Source of the DNA: a bacterium BMS3Bbin14
GTDB lineage: Bacteria; Desulfobacterota; Desulfobulbia; Desulfobulbales; Desulfobulbaceae
Assembly (NCBI GenBank): GCA_002897615.1
Contig: BDTX01000030.1
Coordinates: forward strand, 1-64,000
Reading direction: 5' to 3'
Length of the DNA: 64,000 nucleotides
A program made the translations under genes and the position numbers. Of this stretch, positions 8,817-17,830 are shown piece after piece; the stretch's first letter is position 1; each line of letters starts with the position of its first letter. Below the pieces are notes generated by a model. It had not been told where the DNA came from. It worked only from the letters and a program-made list of their open reading frames with translations, and did no database searches.

Positions 8817-8850
8817 CTGCCCCCGCGCAAAAAAAAGTGCGCGGGGGCAG
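8817..8850 (-). terminator. Rho-independent terminator of the porin gene
   Basis: Perfect 13-bp stem (CTGCCCCCGCGCA paired with TGCGCGGGGGCAG), loop of A residues, followed on the minus strand by nine T residues. It lies about 70 bp after the porin stop. Confidence 0.9.
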
Positions 8851-8917
8851 CCTGATGAAAAACAACCATGTACCTGCGGGCCGAAAATCGGTGTATCGCC
8901 CGGCCCGCAGCCTGGTA

Positions 8918-9733
8918 TCAGTATGAAAAGCCGATCGATACTCCACCGTACAGGAAGTTGTCGTCATTCCCGCTGGCGCTGCTTGCCTTCATAACATCAG
9001 AGGCCGTGTTGCTCAGCGCGAATGAATAATAAAGCTCGGGAGTGACGGTGACATACTGGGTTACCGGAATGGTGACCGCTGCGGAAATCAGGCCGTCGTG
9101 AAAATCACTATAGGCGTCACCGGGATTATCAGGATCAGCCAGGGTGCTGGCATCGTCGACGACCAGGTAGCTCGCCTGAGCTCCCAGGTCCAACGAAATC
9201 TTGTCCGACAGGGCAAAGGAATGCGAAATTCCCAGGGTTGTATACCAGCCGGGATAATTGCTGAATTCCCGGTAGACCGTGAGGGTCGGCGACAGCAGGG
9301 TGTCGAGACTGATGCTGCCATAAAATTCCTGCGAATCCCTGGCCCCTTCGAGTCCATAATAAATATAGCCGAGGGTGTAACCTACCATGCCGTATGACCC
9401 GTCGTAGGAGACCGTCATGTCGGTTTCGTTCCAGTTGGCGCCGTCTTCATTATAAATGTCAAGGCTCTGGTCCGTATCAAGGTTGCCCCACAGGTTGAAG
9501 CCGAATCCTTCATAGGATGCCGTAAGAGACGGCTGGACGACCATGCTGTCCTTGCTGAGTTCATAGCCGCGCCAGACGTATTTACTGTACAGGCCAACCG
9601 AGAGATCCAGAGAGGGATGTGCGCTCTCGGCAGCCAAGGTCGTGCCGACAGTCGCTCCCACCAGAAAAGCGGCCGCCACAACTACTGAACCCAATTTTCT
9701 TGTTTTTCCGTTCATTCTTCTCATTCTCTTCAT
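8918..9733 (-). CDS. Putative outer-membrane porin, TorF/gcw_chp family
   Basis: 271 residues with a clear signal peptide (basic start, then VVVAAAFLVGATVG, cleavage near TLAAES). The mature start has the family hallmark LYSKYVWRGYELSKDSMVVQPSLTAS, with alternating aromatic strands after it and a terminal GGVSIGFSY strand ending in an aromatic residue, as expected for a beta-barrel. Members of this family are predicted porins whose substrate is unknown. AAGGAGAAAAAAGA lies before the ATG. It lies downstream of amt on the same strand but is separated from it by a strong terminator, so it probably has its own promoter and is flanked by terminators on both sides. Confidence 0.8.
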   Translation of the reverse strand: MKRMRRMNGKTRKLGSVVVAAAFLVGATVGTTLAAESAHPSLDLSVGLYSKYVWRGYELSKDSMVVQPSLTASYEGFGFNLWGNLDTDQSLDIYNEDGANWNETDMTVSYDGSYGMVGYTLGYIYYGLEGARDSQEFYGSISLDTLLSPTLTVYREFSNYPGWYTTLGISHSFALSDKISLDLGAQASYLVVDDASTLADPDNPGDAYSDFHDGLISAAVTIPVTQYVTVTPELYYSFALSNTASDVMKASSASGNDDNFLYGGVSIGFSY

Positions 9734-9768
9734 TCTTTTTTCTCCTTTTGTAAAAATTACTCATAAAA

Positions 9769-9800
9769 AACCATCGCGGGAGCAAACTCCCGCGATGGTT
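9769..9800 (-). terminator. Rho-independent terminator after amt
   Basis: Perfect 14-bp stem (AACCATCGCGGGAG / CTCCCGCGATGGTT) with a 4-nt loop and a T run on the minus strand. It lies directly after the amt stop. Confidence 0.92.
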
Positions 9801-9828
9801 CAACTTTAATCATAACATAACGCAATTA

Positions 9829-11169
9829 TTAATGCTCGATGAGCTGAAAATCGTTGTAAGCATGGGCTGCATGCTCGCTGATATCGACACCGATCATTTC
9901 CTCTTCCTCGGAAATCCGCAATCCCACGGTGAGACTGATGGTCTTAAAGAGAATAAAGGCGAAGCCGAATGCCCAGACAAAGGCGGCCACGATCCCGAGC
10001 AACTGGGTCGAGACAAGGGCAAGCGTAACCCCGCCGATGTTGAAGAGGGCAGCCGCCAGGGTTCCCCAGGCACCGCAGACACCGTGGACCGAGACCGCGC
10101 CCACCGGATCGTCAATGTGCAGCCGGTCAATGCCGAGAACCGAGAGAACAACAATGACACCGGCAATGAGGCCGATCAAGACCGCGCTGGTGGGGCTGAC
10201 GTTGGCACAACCGGCGGTAATGGCTACCAGTCCGGCCAGGGAGCCGTTCAAGGTCATGCCGACATCCGGTACCTTGAAAATAATCCAGGAAATCACCAAG
10301 GCGCCGATCGTCCCGGCAGCGGCGGCCAGGTTGGTATTGACAAAGATCATGGCGATTGAGGGGTCACCGACTGTAGTCGAGCCCGGATTAAAACCGAACC
10401 AACCCAGCCAGAGGATAAAAACCCCGATAGTAGCCATGGGAATGTTGTGGCCGGGGATAGCCCGGATTTCGCCATTGGGTCCGTACTTGCCCTTCCGGGG
10501 CCCGAGAACGATGGCACCGGCCAGGGCGCACCAGCCGCCGATGGAATGAACAACGGTTGAGCCGGCAAAATCAATAAAGCCCTTGGCCTCAAGCCAACCA
10601 CCGCCGTGGAAAAGGCCGCCCCAGGCCCATGAGCCGAAAACCGGATAAATAACGGCGCAGACCATAAAGCTGTATACCAGGTAGCCCGTAAATTTAATAC
10701 GTTCGGCCACTGCCCCGGAAACAATGGTTGCCGCGGTAGCGGCAAAGACGACCTGGAACATCCAGAAGGCCAGCACCCACTGATCTCCCTTGGGCCCGGT
10801 CCAGTCACTCAGGAAAAAGCCGGAAGTTCCAAACCAGCCGGTGTGAGTCGTACCGAACATGATGCCAAAGCCGATGGCCCAGAAGGCCAGTGAGCCGACA
10901 GCAAAATCCATCAGATTCTTCATCATGATATTGACGGCACTCTTGGCCCTGGTAAAACCGGACTCGACCATCGCGAAACCGGCCTGCATGAAAAATACCA
11001 GCGCCGCCGCAACGAGGGTCCAGACATAGTTCAAATTGGTCTGAACCACCGCAATGGCGGCGGCATTGCCTTTCAGTGTAACCTTTACCGCCACATCCGC
11101 GCCAAATGCCGGAGCGACGGTACAGGCGGCGACGACGGCGATTACCGCAAGTACTATTTTCTTCCGCAT
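9829..11169 (-). CDS. amt: Ammonium transporter Amt
   Basis: 446 residues from the ATG at 11169, chosen because AGGAG lies about 10 nt upstream and the resulting N-terminus MRKKIVLAVIAVVAACTVAPAFG is a signal peptide, as is usual for bacterial Amt. Mature motifs are typical: FFMQAGFAMVESGFTRAKS, FDFAGSTVVHSIGGW-type segment (DFAGSTVVHSIGGWCALAGA), GHNIPMATIGVFILWLGWFGFNPGS and HGVCGAWGTLAAALF with the conserved pore histidines. It conducts ammonium across the inner membrane as a trimer. The PII gene directly upstream encodes its partner, which blocks the channel when nitrogen is plentiful. The C-terminal tail, with ISEEEEMIGVDISEHAAHAY, carries the conserved segment that contacts PII. Confidence 0.95.
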   Translation of the reverse strand: MRKKIVLAVIAVVAACTVAPAFGADVAVKVTLKGNAAAIAVVQTNLNYVWTLVAAALVFFMQAGFAMVESGFTRAKSAVNIMMKNLMDFAVGSLAFWAIGFGIMFGTTHTGWFGTSGFFLSDWTGPKGDQWVLAFWMFQVVFAATAATIVSGAVAERIKFTGYLVYSFMVCAVIYPVFGSWAWGGLFHGGGWLEAKGFIDFAGSTVVHSIGGWCALAGAIVLGPRKGKYGPNGEIRAIPGHNIPMATIGVFILWLGWFGFNPGSTTVGDPSIAMIFVNTNLAAAAGTIGALVISWIIFKVPDVGMTLNGSLAGLVAITAGCANVSPTSAVLIGLIAGVIVVLSVLGIDRLHIDDPVGAVSVHGVCGAWGTLAAALFNIGGVTLALVSTQLLGIVAAFVWAFGFAFILFKTISLTVGLRISEEEEMIGVDISEHAAHAYNDFQLIEH

Positions 11170-11231
11170 AATAGTTTTTCTCCTCACAAAATGCTGTGTT
11201 ATCCGGATTCCAGATGAAATCCTCATCAATC

Positions 11232-11594
<363 letters not shown>

Positions 11595-11607
11595 TTACGC
11601 CCCTGAC

Positions 11608-11640
11608 AAGATTGTCTAATGAGCTTTGTTAGACAATCTT
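11608..11640. promoter_or_regulatory. 12-bp inverted repeat in the glnK leader
   Basis: AAGATTGTCTAA and TTAGACAATCTT, perfect arms with a 9-nt spacer, lie about 40-70 bp upstream of the glnK start. It is either an operator or a leader hairpin. No T run follows on the minus strand, so it does not look like a simple terminator. Confidence 0.45.
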
Positions 11641-11988
11641 CATGCCTGATGTTAATCTTCTTGTGCATTTTATTGATAATATACTGAAATAAAAGGTTAT
11701 ATTTTTTATTACCGGGGACCCAAAAACCTCTTTTCGACCCTGGAAAATATTTCATTTATGCAATATTTTTGTCTTTATTTATACATTTATGTAACATCTA
11801 TGCGCCCAGCCAACCTTATCTTTCCGGTCAGCGGCACCCAAAAAATGAAGCCGTATCCGGCCGGGAATAAAATTTTTTTGTCCGATATCCGCCAGATGAC
11901 CAACAGGAGCCTCCGAGGCTGGTGAAAAAATAACCGGGGGCAAACATAGCAGGTGATATTCAGGGGAGCAATGGGAATATTTCTTGAG
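11641..11988. other. AT-rich intergenic region upstream of glnK
   Basis: No gene. It should hold the glnK-amt promoter. I searched the minus strand by eye for a sigma54-type GG-N10-GC site and found none that I would defend. Confidence 0.4.
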
Positions 11989-12211
11989 CCTTGTATTCGT
12001 AACGGCTTGAGATTATACTCAAGCGCAACACCTGGAATTTATTGTACTATATGCCCAATAAATGCATTTCCCGGTCTGCACCGCGCCGCCCTGCTGGGCG
12101 CCCGATAACCGGCGCACCTACTGCGTTGGCAACTAGTTGATATCACACCAGGATAATCAACATCGTTGGAGTCTTGCATCTGCGTCGTTTTCGAACGCTC
12201 ACTGATCCAGG
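11989..12211 (-). repeat. MITE-like repeat, full-length but diverged copy (reverse orientation)
   Basis: About 223 bp. All family segments occur in order: a degenerate left end with AACGGCTTGAG, then AATAAATGCATTT, CCGCGCCGCCCTGC, TTGGCAACTAGTTGATATCA and CACCAGGATAATCAACATCGTTG, and a degenerate right end CTCACTGATCCAGG. It lies between the divergent glnK and thiC transcription units. Confidence 0.8.
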
Positions 12212-12411
12212 TTGAGCATAACAAAATAAGCTGGCTCGAGAGACTGCAGAAAACCGGGCATAAATATCGTTCCCGGATGGGCGATGGGTACTAAACTAAG
12301 TCGGGAGCGACCCCTGTTTTACATTGACAGGGAGGGAGAGGCGCTGGTATCTTCGATTTATATGGCACTCTGCGTTTTTAAGGCGGATTGGCAGACTATG
12401 GACAGAAGTTA

Positions 12412-12434
12412 AACCCGCCCCCTGCCGGGGGGTT
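12412..12434 (+). promoter_or_regulatory. GC-rich hairpin in the thiC leader
   Basis: AACCCGCCCCC and GGGGGGTT can pair around a short loop about 15-20 nt before the thiC ribosome site (GGAGAAGA). It could affect initiation. The expected TPP riboswitch signature was not found in the 250 bp upstream. Confidence 0.3.
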
Positions 12435-12458
12435 CGAAATCAGTACGGAGAAGAATGA

Positions 12459-13790
12459 ATGACTATACGTGAAGCGGCCCTGGCCGGAAAAAAGACCGGC
12501 CTGTTTCAAAGTTGCGCCGACAACGAATCTATGAATATCGAGGACCTCATGGCCGGCGTAGCCGAAGGCGTCATCGCTATTCCCAAAAATATCCACCACG
12601 ACTTTGACAAGGTTATCGGCATTGGCAAGGGGACCTCGACCAAGGTCAATGCCAACATCGGCTCCTCAAGAGAAATTTCCAGTGTCGAGGCAGAGTTGGA
12701 AAAACTGCGCGTCGCCGTCAAGGCCGGCACGGATACCGTGATGGACCTGAGCATGGGCGGTGACCTGGATGAGGTGCGCCGGGGAATTCTTCAGGATTGC
12801 CCCATCCCCCTCGGCACCGTACCCATCTACCAGGCGGTTGCGGAAACCGTCGAGCAGCAGGGCAAGGAACTGGTTGAAGTAACGGTTGACCACATTTTCA
12901 AGACCATTGAAAAACAGGCCATTGACGGCGTTGATTTCATGACCATCCACTGCGGCATCACCCGTCATTTACAGCAGCGGCTCCTCAGGCAGAAACGGAT
13001 AATGGGCGTGGTCAGCCGCGGCGGCTCGTTCCTGCTGGAATGGATGAGTCACCATAAAAAGGAAAACCCCCTCTATGAACACTTCGATGACCTGCTGGCC
13101 ATCCTCAAAGAGCATGAAGTCACCCTCAGCCTGGGCGACGGAATCCGGCCCGGCTGCCTGGCCGATGCCACGGACCGGAACCAGGTACAGGAACTGATCC
13201 ATCTCGGCGAACTGACCGAGCGGGCCTGGGAGGCAGGGGTCCAGGTCATTATCGAGGGACCGGGGCACATGCCGATGAACCAGATAACCGCCAATGTGCT
13301 CCTGCAGAAACAGATGTGCAAGGGTGCACCATTTTATGTGCTCGGACCGCTGGTTACCGATATTGCTCCGGGTTATGATCACATCACCGGTGCCATCGGC
13401 GGCGCCATTGCCGGGGCCGCCGGGGCCGATTACCTCTGCTATGTGACACCGGCCGAACACCTGAAGCTGCCGGACATTGATGATGTCCATGAAGGTGTGA
13501 TCGCCTCCAAGATCGCCGCCCATGCCGCGGATATCGCCAAGGGGCTGCCGGGAGCGATGGCAAAGGATAACGAGATGGCGGTTCGCCGCAACCGACTGGA
13601 CTGGAAGGGACAGATTGAGATGTCGCTGGACCCTGGCAAGGCCTCCCGCTTCCGCGAAGAAGACCTGAGCGACAAGGGACCGACATGTTCCATGTGCGGT
13701 CCGTACTGTGCAATCCAGGTATTTAACCGCTCACAGCATAATCTAAAAAAGGAGTTTGCCCATGCCGGATGTGGGAACGATTGCAGGTGA
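12459..13790 (+). CDS. thiC: ThiC-family radical SAM phosphomethylpyrimidine synthase (or BzaF-type paralogue)
   Basis: 443 residues, the length of the short ThiC form of anaerobes. The ATG follows GGAGAAGA. Diagnostic segments are KVNANIGSS, MDLSMGGDL, PLGTVPIYQA, DFMTIHCGIT, MGVVSRGGSF, LSLGDGIRPG, EGPGHMPMNQI and GPLVTDIAPGYDHITGAIGGA. The enzyme rearranges aminoimidazole ribotide to the thiamin pyrimidine using SAM and a 4Fe-4S cluster in the cytoplasm. The cluster motif near the C-terminus reads CSMCGPYC, i.e. C-x2-C-x3-C, one residue shorter than the C-x2-C-x4-C of E. coli ThiC. Close paralogues (BzaA/B/F) make 5-hydroxybenzimidazole for cobamides; I cannot separate them here. The 3' end overlaps the next gene by 29 nt. 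Confidence 0.88.
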   Translation: MTIREAALAGKKTGLFQSCADNESMNIEDLMAGVAEGVIAIPKNIHHDFDKVIGIGKGTSTKVNANIGSSREISSVEAELEKLRVAVKAGTDTVMDLSMGGDLDEVRRGILQDCPIPLGTVPIYQAVAETVEQQGKELVEVTVDHIFKTIEKQAIDGVDFMTIHCGITRHLQQRLLRQKRIMGVVSRGGSFLLEWMSHHKKENPLYEHFDDLLAILKEHEVTLSLGDGIRPGCLADATDRNQVQELIHLGELTERAWEAGVQVIIEGPGHMPMNQITANVLLQKQMCKGAPFYVLGPLVTDIAPGYDHITGAIGGAIAGAAGADYLCYVTPAEHLKLPDIDDVHEGVIASKIAAHAADIAKGLPGAMAKDNEMAVRRNRLDWKGQIEMSLDPGKASRFREEDLSDKGPTCSMCGPYCAIQVFNRSQHNLKKEFAHAGCGNDCR

Positions 13791-14136
13791 AGCCGCTGAC
13801 AAGGCCGGAGGTTTTTTAACCAGGCTCGGCGGATTGATTCAGGCGACCAACATCCCGAAGCAGTTCAGGGATGTTGATTTTACCGGGCTGTTCACCAACC
13901 CCTGGTTTCTGGTTCCTTTCATTGCCCTGATCGGTTACCAGATCTATAAACAGACCTTTCGAGACCTCTTTATCGTGGTTCTGATCATCGGCATCTGGTA
14001 CTTGTCAGGCACCGAGTACATGCAGACCCTGATTGTGAACGGCGAAGTGCAGATCAACAAGGTCTTACCGGTTGTTTTCGGCGGGGCGGCGGTTCTCGGG
14101 TTGATAATCTATTTGTTTTTTGGCCGGTCGCAATAA
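13762..14136 (+). CDS. Small integral membrane protein of unknown function
   Basis: 124 residues. The ATG at 13762 follows AAAGGAG at good spacing and lies inside the 3' end of thiC, so the two are probably co-transcribed. The soluble N-terminal third (GEAADKAGGFLTRLGGLIQA) is followed by three hydrophobic segments: about residues 45-65 (WFLVPFIALIGYQIY), 72-88 (LFIVVLIIGIWYLSG) and 103-122 (VVFGGAAVLGLIIYLFFG). I know no function. The close link with thiC does not prove a role in cofactor synthesis. Confidence 0.75.
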   Translation: MPDVGTIAGEAADKAGGFLTRLGGLIQATNIPKQFRDVDFTGLFTNPWFLVPFIALIGYQIYKQTFRDLFIVVLIIGIWYLSGTEYMQTLIVNGEVQINKVLPVVFGGAAVLGLIIYLFFGRSQ

Positions 14137-14278
14137 ATCTTTTTTACCAGACCAGTTAAAAGCTCACCGGCCCCCCGCGCCGTTGCCGGAGCTCTCGCAA
14201 CCAAAGGTTTGACTTTCGGCGGCCTGCAAGGCCGTTATTTCCACTTACCCTTTTAACACTCCTTCTGGACCGATTTAC

Positions 14279-15388
14279 ATGGAATTTTGTGACGCCATTT
14301 TTATTGTCACCGAAGAGAGACAATGTCCAATTTATAATGTAGGTGATGAATTCAAGGTCGCAAGGGATATTCTGACCGTTCCAGAGATCAAACCGGCCTG
14401 TCTGATCCTGGTTCGTCAAATTCTAAGAATTACGACAGGACAGTCAGTCCTGCAGCATTCTTCGGTATTTGGGCTCCAGAAAGCCAAATTTGAGTGCGGC
14501 GGCTGCAGCGGCCTGATCCGATTCGAGTTTAAAAAAGAAAGAGAATATGCCACCACCCAGATGAAGCTGCTGGCGGCGGCGGACAAACGTAAAGGCCATC
14601 ACGAACTGGAAAAGTTTAAGGATCAACTCCAGTGCTTTCCTGTTTTTGCGCCGCTCAGCGATAATGATCTTTATGACCTTTTCACCCTGCTCAGCTTCAA
14701 AAAATTTACGGCCGACGAGATCATCCTGCACCAGGGAGATCCCGGCAAGAACCTGTTTATTATTCTCTCGGGCAAGGTGGCGGTGGTCGACGAGGGAGGC
14801 AAGACTATCTCCGAGTTGGGCCCGGGCGGAGTATTGGGCGAGATGAGCCTTCTTACCGGCACCCCGGTCACGACCTCGGTTTACGCCAGGGAAGAAACCA
14901 AGCTGGCCACCCTGACCAGCAAAGACTTCAAACATGTCCTCCACCGGTATCCAGTACTCCATGTCTTTTTCTATCGCCTGCTTATCGACCGGGCCGGCAA
15001 GGAGAACAAAAAACTGGAAACCGACATCAATCTTGGTCTGTCGGGGGATATCTCAGAGATCCACGTGGTCGAGCTGTTTCAGTTGATCAACTCCAGCCAG
15101 AAAACCGGGACCGTTCGGTTCAAACTGGCCGACGACGTGGCCGAGGTTTTATTTAACGAGGGCGAGGTCGTCCATGCCCGGTATGGAGATTTAATGGGCA
15201 GGAAGGCGTTTTTCGCCTTGCTGGGAGTGAGCAGCGGCCAGTTTACCTACTATCCGGGCATTCCGCCTGAAGCCCAGGAATATGCCGTGATCGGCGGTTT
15301 TATGGGACTGGTCATGGAGGGCATGCAACTGCTTGACGAGGAGGACGAATCCCTTCGTCCGGAAGAGGGGTCGGATATTTATCTCTGA
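14279..15388 (+). CDS. Cyclic-nucleotide-binding domain protein with C-terminal DUF4388 (PATAN-like) domain
   Basis: 369 residues from the ATG at 14279, which has no clear ribosome site. Residues 1-90 hold a cysteine-containing domain (QCPIYNVGDEF ... FECGGCSGLIRFEF). Residues about 115-235 are a cNMP-binding beta-roll with FTADEIILHQGDPGKNLFIILSGKVAVVDEGG and LGEMSLLTGTPVTTSV. Residues about 250-350 match DUF4388: GDISEIHVVELFQLINSSQKTG, LFNEGEVVHARYGDLMGRKAFFALL and GQFTYYPG. There is no helix-turn-helix, so this is a signalling adaptor rather than a CRP-type regulator. DUF4388 domains are common in Deltaproteobacteria-type sensing and gliding systems. The ligand and partner are unknown. 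A strong hairpin follows. Confidence 0.82.
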   Translation: MEFCDAIFIVTEERQCPIYNVGDEFKVARDILTVPEIKPACLILVRQILRITTGQSVLQHSSVFGLQKAKFECGGCSGLIRFEFKKEREYATTQMKLLAAADKRKGHHELEKFKDQLQCFPVFAPLSDNDLYDLFTLLSFKKFTADEIILHQGDPGKNLFIILSGKVAVVDEGGKTISELGPGGVLGEMSLLTGTPVTTSVYAREETKLATLTSKDFKHVLHRYPVLHVFFYRLLIDRAGKENKKLETDINLGLSGDISEIHVVELFQLINSSQKTGTVRFKLADDVAEVLFNEGEVVHARYGDLMGRKAFFALLGVSSGQFTYYPGIPPEAQEYAVIGGFMGLVMEGMQLLDEEDESLRPEEGSDIYL

Positions 15389-15392
15389 CGAC

Positions 15393-15437
15393 CGGGGCCG
15401 AACAGTTGACCGGGGTCATGGCCACTGTTCGGCCCCG
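15393..15437. terminator. Strong hairpin between convergent genes
   Basis: Perfect 14-bp stem, CGGGGCCGAACAGT paired with ACTGTTCGGCCCCG, with a 17-nt loop. It lies between the ends of the DUF4388 gene and the deaminase gene. No long T run follows, but its position fits a shared terminator. Confidence 0.7.
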
Positions 15438-15464
15438 CGACTGCTGCAGATGAACGTTACATGA

Positions 15465-15971
15465 TCAGTAGTGTCGCCCTGCGGCCAAGGTCGGCCAGAG
15501 GCGCATAACCCGCAAGGCCTCATTCCGGCGGCATTGGCTGGTGAACAGGGACCGGGCCGGGACCGGCAGGCTGATCTCATTATAGATACGCTCATCGTCA
15601 AAGCCTATCGCTGCGGCATCCGCCCGCGTTGCGCCGAAGGTCAGAGACGAAATCCGGGCCCAGTATATGGCGGCCAGGCACATGGGGCACGGTTCACAGT
15701 TGACATACAGGTGGCAGCCTGCCAACCGGTAATTGTCAAGCCGCGAACAGGCATCCCTGATGGCCACGATTTCAGCATGGGCGGTCGGGTCATTGCTGAC
15801 AAGGACCCGGTTCCATCCCCGGCCGACGACCTGTCCGTCCTTGACAACCAGGGCGCCGAACGGCCCGCCATCTCCCCTCTTCATCCCGGTGTCCGCCAGG
15901 TTAATGGCCTCAACCATGAACAACGAACTGTCGGTTCCCCGGGTCATGCGGGATGTCGCCGGCCCAGGCAT
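15465..15971 (-). CDS. guaD: Nucleoside/guanine deaminase of the cytidine deaminase fold
   Basis: 168 residues. The zinc site is complete: PTAHAEIVAIRDA gives the His and the proton-shuttle Glu, and EPCPMCLAAIYW gives the two Cys ligands. The segment GGPFGALVVKDGQVVGRGWNRVL and the C-terminal ADAAAIGFDDERIYNEI resemble guanine deaminase (GuaD) and its close relatives more than TadA, because the DD-x-x-IYNEI end is typical of the former. Guanine deaminase converts guanine to xanthine in purine salvage. ATG starts at 15971, 15947 and 15917 are all possible; the first gives the usual length. It stands alone between a hairpin and a repeat copy. Confidence 0.75.
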   Translation of the reverse strand: MPGPATSRMTRGTDSSLFMVEAINLADTGMKRGDGGPFGALVVKDGQVVGRGWNRVLVSNDPTAHAEIVAIRDACSRLDNYRLAGCHLYVNCEPCPMCLAAIYWARISSLTFGATRADAAAIGFDDERIYNEISLPVPARSLFTSQCRRNEALRVMRLWPTLAAGRHY

Positions 15972-16219
15972 TTCTGCAAGACCAGATGGGTGCGGGCGCC
16001 GCCCGAACCATGGTTACCGGCCATGACCGTTCTCACCTCCGGCCGGCGCATCTCCGCGACGATGAGCCCCTCCGGTCCCGGGCGGTCTGTCGTCGGTCCG
16101 CAAGCCGTTACCATTAAAAATCCGCATCATGACCATGAAAAAACGCCGGTGATATTGAAAAATATTGCAAACCTGCCTCTATTCTCCGCAACTGCCGGAG
16201 AGAGCCGTTCGCAACACGA
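15972..16219. other. Intergenic region, no gene recognised
   Basis: The stretch between the deaminase start and the next repeat copy. It is GC-rich at first and has no frame with a credible ribosome site. Confidence 0.4.
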
Positions 16220-16345
16220 CTATGAATTCGTGACGACTTGAGACGACACCCCAGGCAATACCTGGAATTTATTGCATATTGCCGGACAAACGCATTCTCC
16301 GGCCTTCACCGCGCCGGACTGCGGGCCGCCCGGTAACGGGTCCAG
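16220..16345 (-). repeat. MITE-like repeat, degenerate partial copy (reverse orientation)
   Basis: Recognisable segments in the family order: GAATTCGTGACGACTTGAG at the end, then ACCTGGAATTTATTGCATA, ACAAACGCATT and TTCACCGCGCCGG...GGGCCGCCCGGTAACGG. The distal half is missing. It lies upstream of the ferritin gene. Confidence 0.65.
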
Positions 16346-16537
16346 ACAATTCCAGGGAAGCAGGTTTATCATGAAAAAACAACATTTTTTCAAGAGAATG
16401 TAGAATTTGTCCGGCCAATGATTATATAATGAAAAATAGTTATGCAAAGGCAGGGCGGCATTACGCCCGAGCAGGGACAACCGCCGCTGCCGACCACTCA
16501 ACGAAAGACTCAAAATCAGCGCCGCAAGGGAGACAAC

Positions 16538-17053
16538 ATGCTGAAGAAAAAGATGCAGAAGGCATTGAACGAACAGATTAATGCCGAGATGTATTCGTCC
16601 TATCTCTACCTGTCCATGGAATCCTATTTTCGCTCGACGAGCCTGGTGGGCATGGCCAGCTGGATGCGGGGCCAGGTCCAGGAAGAACTGTTTCACGCCA
16701 TGAAATTTTACAATTTTGTCGGAGAACGCGGGGCCATGGTGGAACTCGGCGTCATCAAAAAGCCTGAGGCCGACTGGGCATCTCCCCTGGCGGTCTTTGA
16801 ACATATCCTGAAACATGAACAGATGGTAACCGATCTGATCAACAACCTGATGGACCTGGCCATTGCCGAAAAAGACCACGCGACCCAGAATTTTCTGCAG
16901 TGGTTTGTGGCCGAACAGGTTGAGGAAGAGGCCAGTGCCGGCGAGATCGTCGACAAGCTGAAGCTGATCAGGAATGACAGCTCGGGCCTGTTTCTCCTGG
17001 ATGCCGAGCTGGCCAAGCGGGTATTTACCATGCCGCTGAAGGGCGAAGTATGA
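16538..17053 (+). CDS. ftn: Ferritin
   Basis: 171 residues from the ATG at 16538, preceded by an AAGGGAG ribosome site. The ferroxidase site is visible: NEQINAEMYSSYLYLSMES with Glu, the EELFHAMKFYNFV helix with the E-x-x-H pair, the later KHEQMVTDLIN, and FLQWFVAEQVEEEA. This is the non-haem bacterial ferritin (FtnA) type. It stores iron as ferrihydrite inside a 24-mer and protects from Fenton chemistry, which suits an anaerobe exposed to oxygen at times. A degenerate repeat lies about 190 bp upstream. The next gene starts 57 nt downstream on the same strand. Confidence 0.93.
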   Translation: MLKKKMQKALNEQINAEMYSSYLYLSMESYFRSTSLVGMASWMRGQVQEELFHAMKFYNFVGERGAMVELGVIKKPEADWASPLAVFEHILKHEQMVTDLINNLMDLAIAEKDHATQNFLQWFVAEQVEEEASAGEIVDKLKLIRNDSSGLFLLDAELAKRVFTMPLKGEV

Positions 17054-17110
17054 ACCGGGCTCGGCAGCCATGGCCGGCGGGAGCATGGACGGCCCGGTAA
17101 CCGGGGCATA

Positions 17111-17830
17111 ATGAGCAGCCGCAAGATCAAAAAAAAGGTCATGGCCCTGCTGGCCCGTGCCGACCTGAGCGATACGCTGGCGCAGATCCGGGAGATGCCG
17201 CCCCACGATGTCACTCACAGTCTCTTTTCCGCCATCGCCCGCAGCGAAGAAATCATCCGCTGGCACGCCGTTACCTGCATGGGCATAACCGTTGCCCGCC
17301 TGGCGGCAGAGGACATGGAAAAGGCCCGCGTTGTCATCCGCCGCCTTCTCTGGAGCCTCAATGACGAATCCGGCGGCATCGGCTGGGGGGCGCCGGAGTC
17401 CCTGGCCGAGATCATGACCCGCCACGAGGGCCTGGCCCGGGAATATATCAACATGCTGACATCGTATATGAGAGAAGACGGCGAAGAGATGTGGCAGGAG
17501 GGCAATTTCCTTGAACACGAGGGCCTGCAACGCGGCCTGTTGTGGGGCATAGGCCGGCTGGCCGGCAAAAGGCGGGACCTGCTCCGGCAACAGGACATAA
17601 CCGCCAACCTGCTGGCCTACCTGCCGGCGAATGATGCCGCAGTGCGGGGACTGGCGGCCAGGAGTCTAGGCCGGCTGCAGGCGGACAACGCCGTCCCCCC
17701 TCTGCAATCGCTGGTGGCGGATACGGCCGCCCTCCGGCTCTACGAGGATGAGCGCCTGAAAACCATCTCGGTCGGCGAACTGGCCCGCCAGGCCCTCGAC
17801 CGTCTCAACGCCCGGGAACAACGGCCATGA
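17111..17830 (+). CDS. DVU0298-family HEAT-repeat-like protein
   Basis: 239 residues, soluble. Conserved family segments are SLFSAIARSEEIIRWHAVTCMGI, RRLLWSLNDESGGIGWGAPESLAEIM, EDGEEMWQEGNFLEHEGLQRGLLWGIGRLA and the later PANDAAVRGLAARSLGRL, which reads like a HEAT repeat. The family is widespread in sulfate reducers and its biochemical role is unknown. The GWGAPESLAEIM and LE.E.LQRG..W motifs may line a groove. The stop overlaps the start of the nitrilase fusion gene by four bases (ATGA), so the two are translationally coupled. Confidence 0.8.
   Translation: MSSRKIKKKVMALLARADLSDTLAQIREMPPHDVTHSLFSAIARSEEIIRWHAVTCMGITVARLAAEDMEKARVVIRRLLWSLNDESGGIGWGAPESLAEIMTRHEGLAREYINMLTSYMREDGEEMWQEGNFLEHEGLQRGLLWGIGRLAGKRRDLLRQQDITANLLAYLPANDAAVRGLAARSLGRLQADNAVPPLQSLVADTAALRLYEDERLKTISVGELARQALDRLNAREQRP

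Noticed and set aside
12212-12458. A TPP or cobalamin riboswitch before thiC
   Set aside because: The conserved TPP (CTGAGA, ACCTGATC-type) and B12-box patterns were looked for and not found.
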